DNA of 64,000 nucleotides from Nocardia puris (GCF_003315035.1 NZ_QNRE01000004.1:434001-498000), one strand, 5' to 3'; numbered from the stretch's first letter, positions 1-13,524 are shown. Notes: generated from the letters alone by a model not told the origin. Program-made: numbers and translations.

Positions 1-37
1 GTGCGTCCAGGAGGCGGTCCCTGGTGTTCGGCGTCAC
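1..37 (-). CDS. TetR-family regulator, N-terminal fragment (cut by window start)
   Basis: Reading leftwards from a GTG at 37, the first twelve codons give VTPNTRDRLLDA. This is the usual opening of a TetR-family repressor just before its helix-turn-helix; the rest lies outside the window. A near-perfect -10 hexamer (TATAGT on the minus strand, 46-51) ends eight bases before the GTG, so the mRNA is probably leaderless. The gene is divergent from the exporter at 127, with two operator-like palindromes between them. This is the standard arrangement of a repressor controlling its own gene and an efflux pump. The family call rests on twelve residues and the context. Confidence 0.6.
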   Translation of the reverse strand, partial: MTPNTRDRLLDA

Positions 38-49
38 GGCCGCGAACTA

Positions 50-94
50 TACCGGCTGGACGGTCCAGTCTGCTACTGTACCGGCTGGACGGTA
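50..94. promoter_or_regulatory. Twin operator palindromes between the TetR gene and the exporter
   Basis: The 15-mer taccggctggacggt occurs twice, at 50-64 and 79-93. Each copy is a palindrome with taccg/cggta arms around gctgga; the second copy is complete to base 94. The first copy overlaps the TetR gene's -10 (46-51). The second abuts a TACTGT hexamer (74-79) that could serve the exporter. The inference is that the adjacent TetR protein binds here and represses both directions. Confidence 0.6.
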
Positions 95-126
95 AACAAC
101 CGAGACGACGGAAGTCGAGAAAGTCG

Positions 127-1668
127 ATGAACGCCCACACCTCCGCGGTCACCACCGCCCCCGATGCGACCGCCCCGCCGCGCGCCACCGCGCGCGAATG
201 GGCCGGCCTGTCCGTACTCGCCCTGGCGCTGCTGCTGCTCGCCGTCGACGCCACCGTGCTCGACCTCGCGGTCCCCGCCATCAGCGCCGATCTGGCGCCC
301 ACCACCCCGCAGCTGCTGTGGATCATCGACGTGTACTCGTTCGTGCTCGCCGGCCTGCTCGTGGTGATGGGCAACCTCGGCGACCGCATCGGGCGCCGCA
401 GGCTGCTGCTGATCGGCGCGATCGGCTTCGGTATCGCGTCGGCGTTCGCGGCGTGGGCCGTCTCGCCCACCATGCTGATCGCCGCCCGCGTCCTCCAGGG
501 CGTCGCCGGCGCGACCCTCATGCCCGCCACGCTCGGCCTGATCCGCGCCATGTTCCTCGACCCGCGCCAGCGCACCGTCGCCATCGCGGTGTGGAGCGCC
601 ATGGCGGGCGGCGGCGCGGCGGCCGGTCCGCTGCTCGGCGGCTGGATGCTCGAGCACTTCTGGTGGGGCTCGGTGTTCCTGGTGAATCTGCCGGTCATGC
701 TGGTGCTCGTCGCGCTGGGGCCGCTGCTGATCCCGGAGTCGCGCGATCCCAACCCGGGCCGCTTCGACCTGCCCAGCGCGGCGCTGTCGATGCTGGCGCT
801 GGTGCCGGTGGTCTACGCGATCAAGGAGACCGCGGCCCACGGCCCGAGCGCGGGTCTGGGCGTCGTCGCGGCGCTGGGTGTGCTGGCCGGTGTGCTGTTC
901 GTGCGCAGGCAGCGCGTGCTGGCGAACCCGATGCTGGATCTGCGGCTGTTCGCGCTGCCGCGATTCCGCACGGCGGTGCTCACCAACCTGCTGGCGGTGT
1001 TCGCGCTGGCCGGTGTGCTGTTCTTCGGCTCGCAGTACCTGCAATTGGTGCTGGACCGCTCGCCGATGCAGGCGGGTGTGCTGCTGCTACCGGGTCTGGT
1101 GGCGAGTGTGATCGCGTCGCTGGCGGCGGCGTGGCTGGTGAACCACCTGCGTCCGGGCGCCGTGCTCGGCGGCGCGCTGGCGACGGCCGCGGCCGGAGCG
1201 CTGCTGTTCCTGTGGCTCACGCCCGACGTCGCGACCAGCACCTGGCCGTTCGTGCTGGGCTTCCTCGCGATCGGCGCGGGTGTGGGTGTGGCGTTGACGG
1301 TGTCGTCGGACATGGTGGTGAGCTCCGCGCCCGTGGAGCGCGCCGGCGCCGCCGCGGCGGTCTCCGAGACCGCCTACGAGACCGGCATCGCCCTCGGCGT
1401 CGCCCTGCTGGGCAGCGTCGTGATGGCGATCTTCCGCGCCGGACTGGACGTCTCGCAGCTGCCGAGCGCCGACGCGGGCGCGGCGGGCGAATCCCTCGGC
1501 GCCGCCACCCAATTCGCCCGCGACCTGCCGGAATCGGTGGCCGACGGCTTCCTGCTCTCGGTGCACGAGGCCTTCGTCTCCGGCATCCACCTGGCCGCCC
1601 TCGGCACGGCCTCGGTCCTGCTGCTCGCCGCGGTTATCGCCTTCCGCCTGCGCACCCCGCAGGCGTAG
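127..1668 (+). CDS. MFS drug exporter, DHA2 family (14 transmembrane segments)
   Basis: The 513-residue protein resembles proton-driven multidrug exporters of the QacA/EmrB type in the cytoplasmic membrane. The first membrane segment carries VDATVLDLAVPAI, a variant of the DHA2 signature. MFS motif A (GNLGDRIGRRRLL) starts near residue 82. Hydrophobic segments run to the C-terminus, consistent with 14 helices. The open frame extends upstream to base 1, but ATG 127 (MNAHTSAV) is chosen because it precedes the first helix and the upstream part overlaps the operators and the divergent TetR gene. The substrate cannot be told from sequence. Confidence 0.85.
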   Translation: MNAHTSAVTTAPDATAPPRATAREWAGLSVLALALLLLAVDATVLDLAVPAISADLAPTTPQLLWIIDVYSFVLAGLLVVMGNLGDRIGRRRLLLIGAIGFGIASAFAAWAVSPTMLIAARVLQGVAGATLMPATLGLIRAMFLDPRQRTVAIAVWSAMAGGGAAAGPLLGGWMLEHFWWGSVFLVNLPVMLVLVALGPLLIPESRDPNPGRFDLPSAALSMLALVPVVYAIKETAAHGPSAGLGVVAALGVLAGVLFVRRQRVLANPMLDLRLFALPRFRTAVLTNLLAVFALAGVLFFGSQYLQLVLDRSPMQAGVLLLPGLVASVIASLAAAWLVNHLRPGAVLGGALATAAAGALLFLWLTPDVATSTWPFVLGFLAIGAGVGVALTVSSDMVVSSAPVERAGAAAAVSETAYETGIALGVALLGSVVMAIFRAGLDVSQLPSADAGAAGESLGAATQFARDLPESVADGFLLSVHEAFVSGIHLAALGTASVLLLAAVIAFRLRTPQA

Positions 1669-1683
1669 GAGCACAACGGAGAA

Positions 1684-1716
1684 GGGGTCCGCACTACTCA
1701 TGGTGCGGGCCCTTTC
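1684..1716 (+). terminator. Terminator after the exporter gene
   Basis: Arms 1685-1694 and 1703-1712 pair with one G-U and are followed by TTT. The hairpin starts 16 bases after the exporter stop and just before the 3' end of the convergent cyclase gene, so it may serve both. Confidence 0.6.
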
Positions 1717-1731
1717 AGCCCCGCCCCGACC

Positions 1732-3300
1732 TCAGGAACGATTACCGCGTGCCGGCCGCGCCACCACCGTCGCCGTCGGCCTCCCTCTCAACGTCACTTC
1801 TTCCCCCCGCTCCCACTGCGCCGCCTCCCGTGCCGCAGCGGCGTCCACCGTCGCCCCCGACGCCAGCAACAACCCCGGGTCGGACTTCGACAGTTCGCAC
1901 AGGCGCGCCGCCTCGTTGACGGCGTCACCGATGACCGTGAACTCGTAGCGCTGGTCGGCCCCGACATTGCCCGCCACCACGCGCCCAGCCGCCACGCCGA
2001 TGCCCGCTCTGAGTTCCGGGATCTCACCGAGGCGCGCCTGGATGGCGCGCCCGCACGCCAGCGCCGCGCCCGCCGCGTCGGGCAGGGGAGTGGGGGTGCC
2101 GAAGACGGCGAGCGCGGCGTCGCCCTCGAATTTGTTGAGCAGGCCGCCGCGCCGCTGCACCTCGTCGACCACCACGCCGAAGAAGCGGTTGAGCAGCGCC
2201 ACGGTCTCGGTGGCCGGACGGGTCGCGGTGAGGGTGGTGGAGCCGATGATGTCCACGAACAGGGCCGCCGCGTCGGTCTCCACCCCGCCGAGCGCGGGTT
2301 CGGCGGCCAGCGCGGCGTCGGCGACGTCCTGCCCGACGTGCCTGCCGAACAGGTCGCGGATCTGTTCGCGTTCCCGCAGACCCGCCACCATGTGGTTGAA
2401 ACCGCTTTGCAGCTCGCCCAATTCGGTGCCGTCGTACATCGCGAGCGAGACGTCCAGATCGCCGCGCTCCACCTGCCGCATGGCCTGGCGCACGCCGTTG
2501 ATGGGCGCGACGGTGGCGCTGAGCGTCTGCGCCATGAGCAGCAGCCCGAACACCAGCGTCGCCCCGCCGAGCGCGAGCACGCACACCGCGAGCCGTTCGG
2601 CGGTCACGTGATCGAAGACCAGCGCCAGCACCGCGATCACCATCATCCCGGCCACCGGCACGCCGGAACCGAGCAACCACACCAGCAGCGACCGCCCGAA
2701 CACGCCGATACCGCGCCGCTTGCGCGCCGGGGCGGCCTCGAGGACCCGCGCGGTGACCGGGCGCAGCGCGAATTCGATCACCAGGTAGCTGTTGGCGCAC
2801 ACCACCACGGCGCTGAACCCGAGGGCGAACATGATCTTGGGGATCAGCTCCGGCTCGACCAGCCCGTACAGCGTGGTGAGGACTAGCAGCCCGCCCAGCC
2901 ACAGCAGGCCCTGGTGGATCACCAGTTTGCGCGGCACCGCCCCGGCCGCGGCCTGTTCGGCCTCGGTGGGCACGTGGTCGGGGTCGATCGCCCAGCGCAG
3001 GGAACGCAGGCTGCGCGAGGTGCCCCAGTAGGTGCCGATCAGCAGCGCCAGCCCCGAATACACCGGCGCGGCGATCACGTTGAGCAGCAACAGGTCCCGC
3101 GTGAACACCGTCGGGCCGGGCAGGACGAACCCGGCGAGCGCGATGGACACCACCATCCCGGTCAGGTTGGCCAGCACCAGCGACAAGGTCAGCAACAGCT
3201 GGATGCGGATGCGCCGCACCCCCGTCGACTCGCGCTCGGTCCCCAGCAGCCGGGAACCCCACGGCGCGGGCGCGCGCGATTTCACCTCACCGACCGCCAT
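1732..3300 (-). CDS. Membrane-bound class III adenylate cyclase with HAMP domain
   Basis: The 522-residue protein has six predicted membrane segments (about residues 30-250), a HAMP linker and a C-terminal cyclase domain that makes cAMP from ATP. It resembles the Rv1318c/Rv1319c/Rv1320c/Rv3645 group. Catalytic positions look intact: a metal Asp in FVDIIGST, Lys in NKFEG (adenine choice), Asp in EGDA, Asp in VIGDAVN, and Asn/Arg in NEAAR. The protein should therefore be active. A TACGCT hexamer (minus strand, 3308-3313) ends seven bases before the ATG, so the message is probably leaderless. The HAMP domain suggests control by a membrane or lipid signal. Confidence 0.9.
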   Translation of the reverse strand: MAVGEVKSRAPAPWGSRLLGTERESTGVRRIRIQLLLTLSLVLANLTGMVVSIALAGFVLPGPTVFTRDLLLLNVIAAPVYSGLALLIGTYWGTSRSLRSLRWAIDPDHVPTEAEQAAAGAVPRKLVIHQGLLWLGGLLVLTTLYGLVEPELIPKIMFALGFSAVVVCANSYLVIEFALRPVTARVLEAAPARKRRGIGVFGRSLLVWLLGSGVPVAGMMVIAVLALVFDHVTAERLAVCVLALGGATLVFGLLLMAQTLSATVAPINGVRQAMRQVERGDLDVSLAMYDGTELGELQSGFNHMVAGLREREQIRDLFGRHVGQDVADAALAAEPALGGVETDAAALFVDIIGSTTLTATRPATETVALLNRFFGVVVDEVQRRGGLLNKFEGDAALAVFGTPTPLPDAAGAALACGRAIQARLGEIPELRAGIGVAAGRVVAGNVGADQRYEFTVIGDAVNEAARLCELSKSDPGLLLASGATVDAAAAREAAQWERGEEVTLRGRPTATVVARPARGNRS

Positions 3301-3382
3301 GCGTTGCAGCGTAGACCGCGCGCGGGCCGCCGCACGGCGCGTCGCGCGCCGACTGTGAACCTTCCCATTCCGGATACGCGGA

Positions 3383-3416
3383 AGCCCGCGCCCGACCTCC
3401 CGGTCCGGCGCGGGCT
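3383..3416 (-). terminator. G+C-rich hairpin downstream of the lipoprotein gene
   Basis: Perfect 10-base arms lie at 3383-3392 and 3407-3416, 33 bases past the end of the leftward lipoprotein gene. No real T-run follows, so efficiency is uncertain. Confidence 0.45.
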
Positions 3417-3448
3417 CCGGTGCGTTCCCCCTGCGCGACGTCAGCGGC

Positions 3449-3847
3449 TCATTTGCCGCAGTTGTCTTCCACGTGCTTGCTGAGACGCGGCGCGACCTCG
3501 CCGAGCTTCTCGGCGGCCTCCTGCGCGGCGGTCGCGTTGGCCTGCATGTCCTGCAACGACTGCTCCGGGTTGGTCAGGTCCAGATCGGAGGTGGTCTTGG
3601 AGACCTGCTCCTGGGCGTCGGCGAACGCCTCCCAATCGGCCTTGATGTCCGAGGGCGCCACGTCGGCGACCTTCCTGGACTTGGTCACCAGATCGCCGGA
3701 GCTGTTCGGGGTGGCGGTGATGCCGCCCAGATCCTCGACCGCCTGACAGTAGGCCGAGTTCGAGCCGGACGAATCGTCGCCGAAGCAGCCGGACAGTACT
3801 CCGGCGCCGAGGGCGGCGATGGTGACGGCCATGATGGTACGACGCAT
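3449..3847 (-). CDS. Small secreted lipoprotein, unknown function
   Basis: The 132-residue protein has a signal peptide ending in the lipobox LSGC (Cys about residue 21), so it should be lipid-anchored outside the cytoplasmic membrane. The mature part begins with a Gly/Asp/Ser linker, is mainly helical, and has two further Cys (in AYCQAV and near the C-terminus), which may form a disulfide. I recognise no domain with confidence. A weak ribosome site (aaggg) precedes the ATG. It lies 114 bases downstream of the DUF4407 gene on the same strand and could be read with it or from its own promoter. Confidence 0.75.
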   Translation of the reverse strand: MRRTIMAVTIAALGAGVLSGCFGDDSSGSNSAYCQAVEDLGGITATPNSSGDLVTKSRKVADVAPSDIKADWEAFADAQEQVSKTTSDLDLTNPEQSLQDMQANATAAQEAAEKLGEVAPRLSKHVEDNCGK

Positions 3848-3876
3848 GTGAAACGGGACCCTTCCGTTATGGGTGA

Positions 3877-3897
3877 GCGGAACGTGTTTCGTTCCGC
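3877..3897. repeat. Inverted repeat upstream of the lipoprotein gene
   Basis: gcggaac (3877-3883) and gttccgc (3891-3897) form a perfect 7-base inverted repeat around a 7-base centre. It could be an operator for the lipoprotein gene or a weak terminator for the DUF4407 gene; there is no T-run. Confidence 0.4.
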
Positions 3898-3961
3898 CCG
3901 TCCGGAATCCGGACAGGGCAACGTATCAAATCGGACATTCGCCCGCAGCGCGAGCGGGCGC

Positions 3962-5734
3962 CTACTTGCCCGGCGGCAGTTCGCGCGGCCCGCGGTAGGG
4001 GAGTTCGCGGTGGTCGGCGGCGGGCAGTTCGGACCGGGGGTCGGCGGGCGGCAGCGGATGGCCGGTGCGCGGGTCCGTGTAGGGGAGTGCCGCGTAGCGC
4101 GGATCGTGCGTCGCGGCGGGCGCGTCCACCACGGCCGAGGCGATCCGGTGCGCGTGCCACGCCTCGGGGGAACCGGGCGGCAGCTGGTAGCCGACGGGGG
4201 CGGTGACGGTCTGCTGCGGCGCGTGCGAATCCTGGGTGTCGACGGTGACCTTGCGGGTGCGGCGCAGCGTGAAGGTGATCTCCTCGACCTCCTCGAACGC
4301 CTGGCGGGCGGTGCGCAGCGGGTGCGTGGCGGTGTCGAGCGCGTTGGCGACGAAGGAGGGCACCAGCGGGCGGATCCAGCGGGCGGCGGTGTCGGTGAAC
4401 GGCACGGTGCCGATGATCGGCAGCTCCAGCCCGCCGCCCTTGGGCTCGGCGGGCCGCCCCGCGCCCTGGGCGGGCACGAGCTGTCCGCCCGCGGCCGCCG
4501 GCGCGAGGACACCCGGGCTGACGGTGGCGGGCAGGTTCGCGGTCTCGTGGGGCACGGAGCCGTCCTTTCGGTCGGTGGCCTGCGCGGCAGGCAGTTCGGG
4601 GCGCTTCGACTCCTCGAGGCGCTGCGGTTCGGTGATGCCGATCTCGAGCCCGCCGATGGCCGCGATCACGCGGGTGCGCTGGCGCTCCCTGTCGATGGCG
4701 GCGTCGGCCTCGACGGCCAGCCGGGCGGCGGTGAGCTGCTGCTCGGCGCGCAGCCGCTCGGCCTCGGCGTGCACCTCGGCGCGTTTGACCGCGATCGCGG
4801 CCTCGGCCTCGCGGGCCGCCCGGTCGGCGACGGCGCGGGCGGCGTTGTGCCGGTCGAAGGAGGTCTCACCGCGCCACCGGCGCAGCAGCAGCGGCAGCAG
4901 GGCCAGCAGGACGAACCCGGCCAGGGCGGCCAGGCGCACCAGCAGCGCGCCGGACTCGGTGGTGTGGTCGTGCATCGCGGCCCAGCGCGCGCCGAGCCCA
5001 CGATCGCCCTCGGTGAGAGCGGCGGATCGGGCTGCGGCCGTTGCCCTTTCGGCCGCGGCGGCGCGCTCGTCCAGACCGGCGGCGCGGTCCTGGGCGGCGG
5101 CCAGGCGCTCGCGGGCGTCGTCGAGCATCTCGTTGGCGGTCTGCGATTCGGGGCCGCGCCCGGGGACGCCGGTGATGCGGGTCTGCGGGCACTCCGGGGT
5201 GGGGTTGTACTCGCACCGGGCGATGACCAATGCGCGGTCGATGTCCTGTTCGGCCTTGGTAATGGTCTCGTTCAGGGTGGCCCGGTCGGCGCGGGCCTGT
5301 TCGGCCTCCGCGCGGGCGGCCACCACACCGGGTGCGGATTCGGTGGCGGCGTACGCCTTTTCGTCGAGTACCCGGTCCACCGAGCCGCCGAAGATCACGG
5401 TGCTCGCCAGCTCGGCGAGTAGCACACCGGTCAGCACCGCGACGGCGACGCGGCCGATCTGGCCGACGCGGTCGGGCCCGCCGCTCGCGCGCGGGGTGGC
5501 CAGCGCGCGCCCGAGCGCGCCCGCCAGCAGCGTGACGATCAGCACGACGGGCACGATGGCCACGGCGGGCCAGGTGCCGGTCGCGGCCGTAGCCGCCGCC
5601 ACAACACCGCCCGCGACCAGCGCGAACAGTGCGACGACGGCGCCGCTCAGCGTGTAGCTCGTACGTTCGTGGCCCTCGGCGATCTCGCCCGTGCGACCTC
5701 CGCCTAGCCAGGTGAACAAGCCGGTGATGGACAT
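3962..5734 (-). CDS. DUF4407 family membrane protein
   Basis: The 590-residue protein has a membrane-embedded N-terminal part (about residues 25-120), a long Ala/Glu/Arg-rich coiled coil (about 140-250), another membrane helix near 265-285, a second charged coiled coil, and a Pro-rich C-terminal tail. This arrangement fits DUF4407, whose function is unknown. The tail repeats short Leu-Pro and Pro-Tyr motifs and is probably disordered. A perfect TGACAG/CTGTCA inverted repeat at 5759-5780 sits just upstream of the start and could be a regulator site. The gene may form a unit with the lipoprotein gene downstream. Confidence 0.75.
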   Translation of the reverse strand: MSITGLFTWLGGGRTGEIAEGHERTSYTLSGAVVALFALVAGGVVAAATAATGTWPAVAIVPVVLIVTLLAGALGRALATPRASGGPDRVGQIGRVAVAVLTGVLLAELASTVIFGGSVDRVLDEKAYAATESAPGVVAARAEAEQARADRATLNETITKAEQDIDRALVIARCEYNPTPECPQTRITGVPGRGPESQTANEMLDDARERLAAAQDRAAGLDERAAAAERATAAARSAALTEGDRGLGARWAAMHDHTTESGALLVRLAALAGFVLLALLPLLLRRWRGETSFDRHNAARAVADRAAREAEAAIAVKRAEVHAEAERLRAEQQLTAARLAVEADAAIDRERQRTRVIAAIGGLEIGITEPQRLEESKRPELPAAQATDRKDGSVPHETANLPATVSPGVLAPAAAGGQLVPAQGAGRPAEPKGGGLELPIIGTVPFTDTAARWIRPLVPSFVANALDTATHPLRTARQAFEEVEEITFTLRRTRKVTVDTQDSHAPQQTVTAPVGYQLPPGSPEAWHAHRIASAVVDAPAATHDPRYAALPYTDPRTGHPLPPADPRSELPAADHRELPYRGPRELPPGK

Positions 5735-5941
5735 GGATCACACCCTCCGAGTCCCTCATGACAGCTCGGCGAAACTGTCACGGATTCGTTGTCCCAGCGT
5801 GACAGGCCGGGGCCCGACTCACCGAGTGCGCCGGGGCCGATGTGGCCAGCCTCACATTCCGGTCCGGCGGGGTGCTCGGCCGCCGCGCGCCGAAGGCCTA
5901 CGCTGGCAGGGTGATTCGGCCTCGGGGGAACGGAGCATCGG

Positions 5942-6511
5942 ATGCGCGCTCGAACACTCGCCCTGCTCACGGGATTGCTCGTGGCGTTCGCCGGTAGCGC
6001 CGCGGCGCAGCCGCCGGACCCGCTGGACCGTCTCGTCGGACTCGTGGAGCAGCGCCTGAACACCGCCGACGCGATCGCCGCCGCCAAATGGGCCGACGCC
6101 GCGCGCGACGGCGTGCCGCCCCGGATCGACGATCCGGAGCGCGAGGCCCTGGTCTACGACGCCATGGTCCGGCTCGGCGCGGGCCACGGGCTGTCCGCGC
6201 CCCGGGTGCGCGCGGTGTTCACCGGGCAGATCGAGGCGGGCAAGACCGTGCAGTACGGCCTGGTCACCCGCTGGCGGTTCGATCCGGCCGCCGCGCCCGC
6301 CACCCCGCCCGACCTCTCCGAACTGCGCCGGGTGATCGACCGGCTCAACGCGGGCATCGTCACCGAACTCGCCGCCCATCGCGCGCTGCTGGCCGCGCCC
6401 GACTGCGCGGTTCGCTTGGCGCCCACCGTGTTCGCGCGCTTCCCCGCCGCCGACGCGCTGCACCGGGCGGCCCTGGTCCGGGCCTCGGTGGCGCTGTGCG
6501 GCCCCGCCTGA
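5942..6511 (+). CDS. Secreted chorismate mutase (AroQ-gamma type)
   Basis: The 189-residue protein has a clear signal peptide (cleavage after about residue 22) and an all-helical chorismate mutase domain like M. tuberculosis Rv1885c, which converts chorismate to prephenate outside the cytoplasm. The helix with RLVGLVEQRLNTADAIAAAKW carries the expected Arg and Lys. Two Cys, in APDC and ALCG, match the disulfide of the secreted family. ATG 5942 follows a ggag-type ribosome site. A TACGCT hexamer at about 5899-5904 would start a leader of some 30 bases. The biological role of exported chorismate mutases is still unclear. Confidence 0.85.
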   Translation: MRARTLALLTGLLVAFAGSAAAQPPDPLDRLVGLVEQRLNTADAIAAAKWADAARDGVPPRIDDPEREALVYDAMVRLGAGHGLSAPRVRAVFTGQIEAGKTVQYGLVTRWRFDPAAAPATPPDLSELRRVIDRLNAGIVTELAAHRALLAAPDCAVRLAPTVFARFPAADALHRAALVRASVALCGPA

Positions 6512-6785
6512 GCACGCCTGCGCCGACTGTGTCCGACACCACCGAACGGAAGTTGCCGAACGTGTGCTGAAAGCCACAGGCGGCAAAAGAGTCCGGACGG
6601 TCGGATCGGTGCCGTGGCTTGTCACACCCCTGTCACAGATGTCTCAGCGCGGCGCGGGCGGAGTTAGCCGCCCCACGTTTGGTTTGTCCTGACCCGGGCC
6701 GGGGAAATCCACTTCGATGCAGGTGAGCGCGGTTTCTCCGGCCGGAGACGGCGGTGGCGCACGCCGCGCGAAGGGCTGTTCGAAC

Positions 6786-6808
6786 CCCCCGGCACCCGGT
6801 GCCGGGGG
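6786..6808 (+). terminator. Very stable hairpin between chorismate mutase and the gltB leader
   Basis: Arms 6786-6795 (cccccggcac) and 6799-6808 pair perfectly around a 3-base loop. No T-run follows. It may end the chorismate mutase transcript or act in the gltB leader region; it lies upstream of the proposed leader promoter. Confidence 0.45.
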
Positions 6809-6832
6809 ATCGATCCGCGCCCGCGCGCTGCT

Positions 6833-7219
6833 TTACACTGGACGACGCGCACACGTGGAGGACCGACTTGAAGAAGCCCAGCTAGAACGGGTAATTAGTG
6901 CAACCTTAGTTGGTTGGGCCCCGGACCTGACTTATCGTTTGCTCTTACGCCGAACACAAAAGCTCGGCAACGTCGCCCGCTCGGGCACACCATGGCAGGT
7001 GGCCAGAGTAGCGGGCGAACACCCGCGTGGAGGTAAGGATCGCGTAAGCGATGCGTTACCGCCAGCACCCCACACGAAGCGGGTGGACAACTGGAGACGT
7101 GACTGCACGCCGAAGACCATCAGCGCGGCTGGTTTCCGGACCGTACGGGCGCAGTCTTGACGGAGGCGTTCGACGAAAGGCCGTTTTTCTTCGAAGGCCA
7201 CTTTCTTGAAGGCAGAGGC
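6833..7219 (+). promoter_or_regulatory. Promoter and long structured 5' leader of gltBD (candidate regulatory RNA)
   Basis: A TACACT hexamer at 6833-6838 could start a leader of about 370 bases before gltB. The segment is less G+C-rich than its surroundings and shows no strong third-position G/C, arguing against a normal gene. It contains a run of small perfect hairpins: 6901-6905/6912-6916, 6949-6953/6964-6968, a gccc/gggc stem near 6974-6986, a tggc/gcca stem near 6994-7006, a gcggg/cccgc stem near 7011-7026, and 7032-7036/7056-7060 enclosing atcgc/gcgat with a GTAA tetraloop. A ribosome site at 6857-6862 precedes a 5-codon frame (TTG 6868 to TAG 6885; MKKPS). I cannot match it to a known riboswitch. 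Confidence 0.5.
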
Positions 7220-11864
<4,645 letters not shown>

Positions 11865-11872
<8 letters not shown>

Positions 11873-13334
11873 CCCACAAGGTTTCTTGAAGCACACCTCG
11901 CGGGAACTGCCCAAGCGGCGTCCGGTCCCGCTGCGCCTGATGGACTGGAAGGAGGTGTACGAGGAGAACTTCTCCCACGACACCCTCCGCACCCAGGCCA
12001 GCCGGTGCATGGACTGCGGTATCCCGTTCTGTCACAACGGTTGTCCGCTGGGGAACCTCATCCCCGAGTGGAACGACCTGGTGTACAAGGACCGCTGGCG
12101 CGAGGGCATCGACCGCCTGCACGCGACCAACAACTTCCCGGAGTTCACCGGCCGCCTGTGCCCGGCTCCGTGCGAGGCGTCCTGTGTGCTCGGCATCAAC
12201 CAGGACCCGGTGACCATCAAGCAGGTCGAGGTCGAGATCATCGAGAACGCCTTCGACGAAGGCTGGGTCACCCCGGTGTACCCGACCCGCATCACGGGTA
12301 AGAAGGTCGCGGTCGTCGGCTCCGGTCCGGCCGGTCTGGCCGCGGCCCAGCAGCTGACCCGCGCCGGGCACACCGTCACGGTGTTCGAGCGCGCCGACCG
12401 CATCGGCGGCCTGCTGCGCTACGGCATCCCGGAATTCAAGATGGAGAAGCGCTTCATCGACCGCCGCCTGGCGCAGATGGAGGCCGAGGGCACCATCTTC
12501 AAGACCGGCGTGAACGTGGGCGTGGACATCACCGCCGACGAGCTGCGCGAGCGGTTCGACGCGGTGGTCCTGGCGGGCGGTGCCACCCAGGCCCGCGACC
12601 TGCCGATCCCCGGCCGCGAGCTGGACGGCATCCACCAGGCCATGGAGTTCCTGCCCTGGGCCAACCGGGTGCAGCTGGGCGACGACGTCGCCGATGCCGA
12701 GGGCCTGCCGCCGATCCACGCGCGCGGCAAGAAGGTCGTCATCATCGGCGGCGGCGACACCGGCGCCGACTGCCTGGGCACCTCGCACCGCCAGGGTGCG
12801 GCCTCGGTGCACCAGTTCGAGATCATGCCCCGCCCACCGGAGGAGCGCGCCTCCTCCACCCCGTGGCCGACCTACCCGCTCATGTACCGGGTGTCCTCGG
12901 CGCACGAGGAGGGCGGCGAGCGGGTGTTCTCGGTGAACACCGAGCGTTTCGTCGGCAAGGACGGCAAGGTCACCGGCCTCGAGGCGCACGAGGTGAAGAT
13001 GGTCAACGGCCGTTTCGAGAAGGTCGACGGCACCGACTTCACTCTGGAGGCGGATCTGGTGCTGCTGGCCATGGGCTTCGTCGGCCCCGAGAAGCCGGGC
13101 CTGCTCAGCGATCTCGGTGTCGGCTACGACCAGCGTGGCAACGTCCAGCGCGACAAGAACTGGGCCACCAACATTCCCGGCGTGTTCGTCGCCGGCGACA
13201 TGGGCCGTGGCCAGTCGCTGATCGTGTGGGCTATCGCCGAGGGCCGCGCCGCGGCCGCCGCGGTGGACAGCTTCCTGGAGGGCGAGACCGCGCTGCCCGC
13301 GCCGGTCACCCCCACCATGGTCGCCCAGCGCTGA
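11865..13334 (+). CDS. gltD: Glutamate synthase small subunit (NADPH/FAD, iron-sulfur)
   Basis: The 489-residue beta subunit feeds electrons from NADPH through FAD and 4Fe-4S centres to GltB. It starts at GTG 11865 inside the end of gltB, so translation is probably coupled. N-terminal Cys48, 51, 56 and 60 and a second group in CPAPCEASC near residue 100 form the iron-sulfur ligands. [11 protein letters not shown] (about 150) binds FAD, and [11 protein letters not shown] binds NADPH. Length and motifs are complete. Confidence 0.97.
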
Positions 13335-13349
13335 CCGGCTGATCACGAG

Positions 13350-13380
13350 GCGCCCGCGGACGAAAGTTCGTGGGCGCTTT
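13350..13380 (+). terminator. Terminator of the gltBD operon
   Basis: The stem at 13350-13361/13366-13377 has two G-U pairs and a GAAA-type loop, followed by TTT. It starts 16 bases after the gltD stop. Confidence 0.8.
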
Positions 13381-13457
13381 CGTATGTCGGAAATCGGCCA
13401 AGTCCCGGGACTCGAATGGCGTGTGTGACGGCCGAGCCCTATTGTGGTGTCCGTTGT

Positions 13458-13524
13458 ACGGGCGCATTTCCGGATTCGGGGTCTGGTTGCGCCCGTCATA
13501 GTGGCGGGTAACTCGAGTTAACCC
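13458..13524. promoter_or_regulatory. Stem and operator-like palindrome upstream of cutinase
   Basis: Perfect 9-base arms at 13458-13466 and 13488-13496 enclose 21 bases. The 12-base palindrome taactcgagtta (13509-13520), flanked by ggg and accc, follows about 100 bases before the cutinase start. A/T-centred palindromes are uncommon here, so a repressor site is plausible; the regulator is unknown. Confidence 0.4.

Noticed and set aside
6717..7160. A protein gene in the gltB leader (147 codons, or 101 from GTG 6855)
   Set aside because: Third codon positions are not G/C-biased as in the neighbours, there is no known domain, and the interval is full of small hairpins; an RNA leader is more likely.
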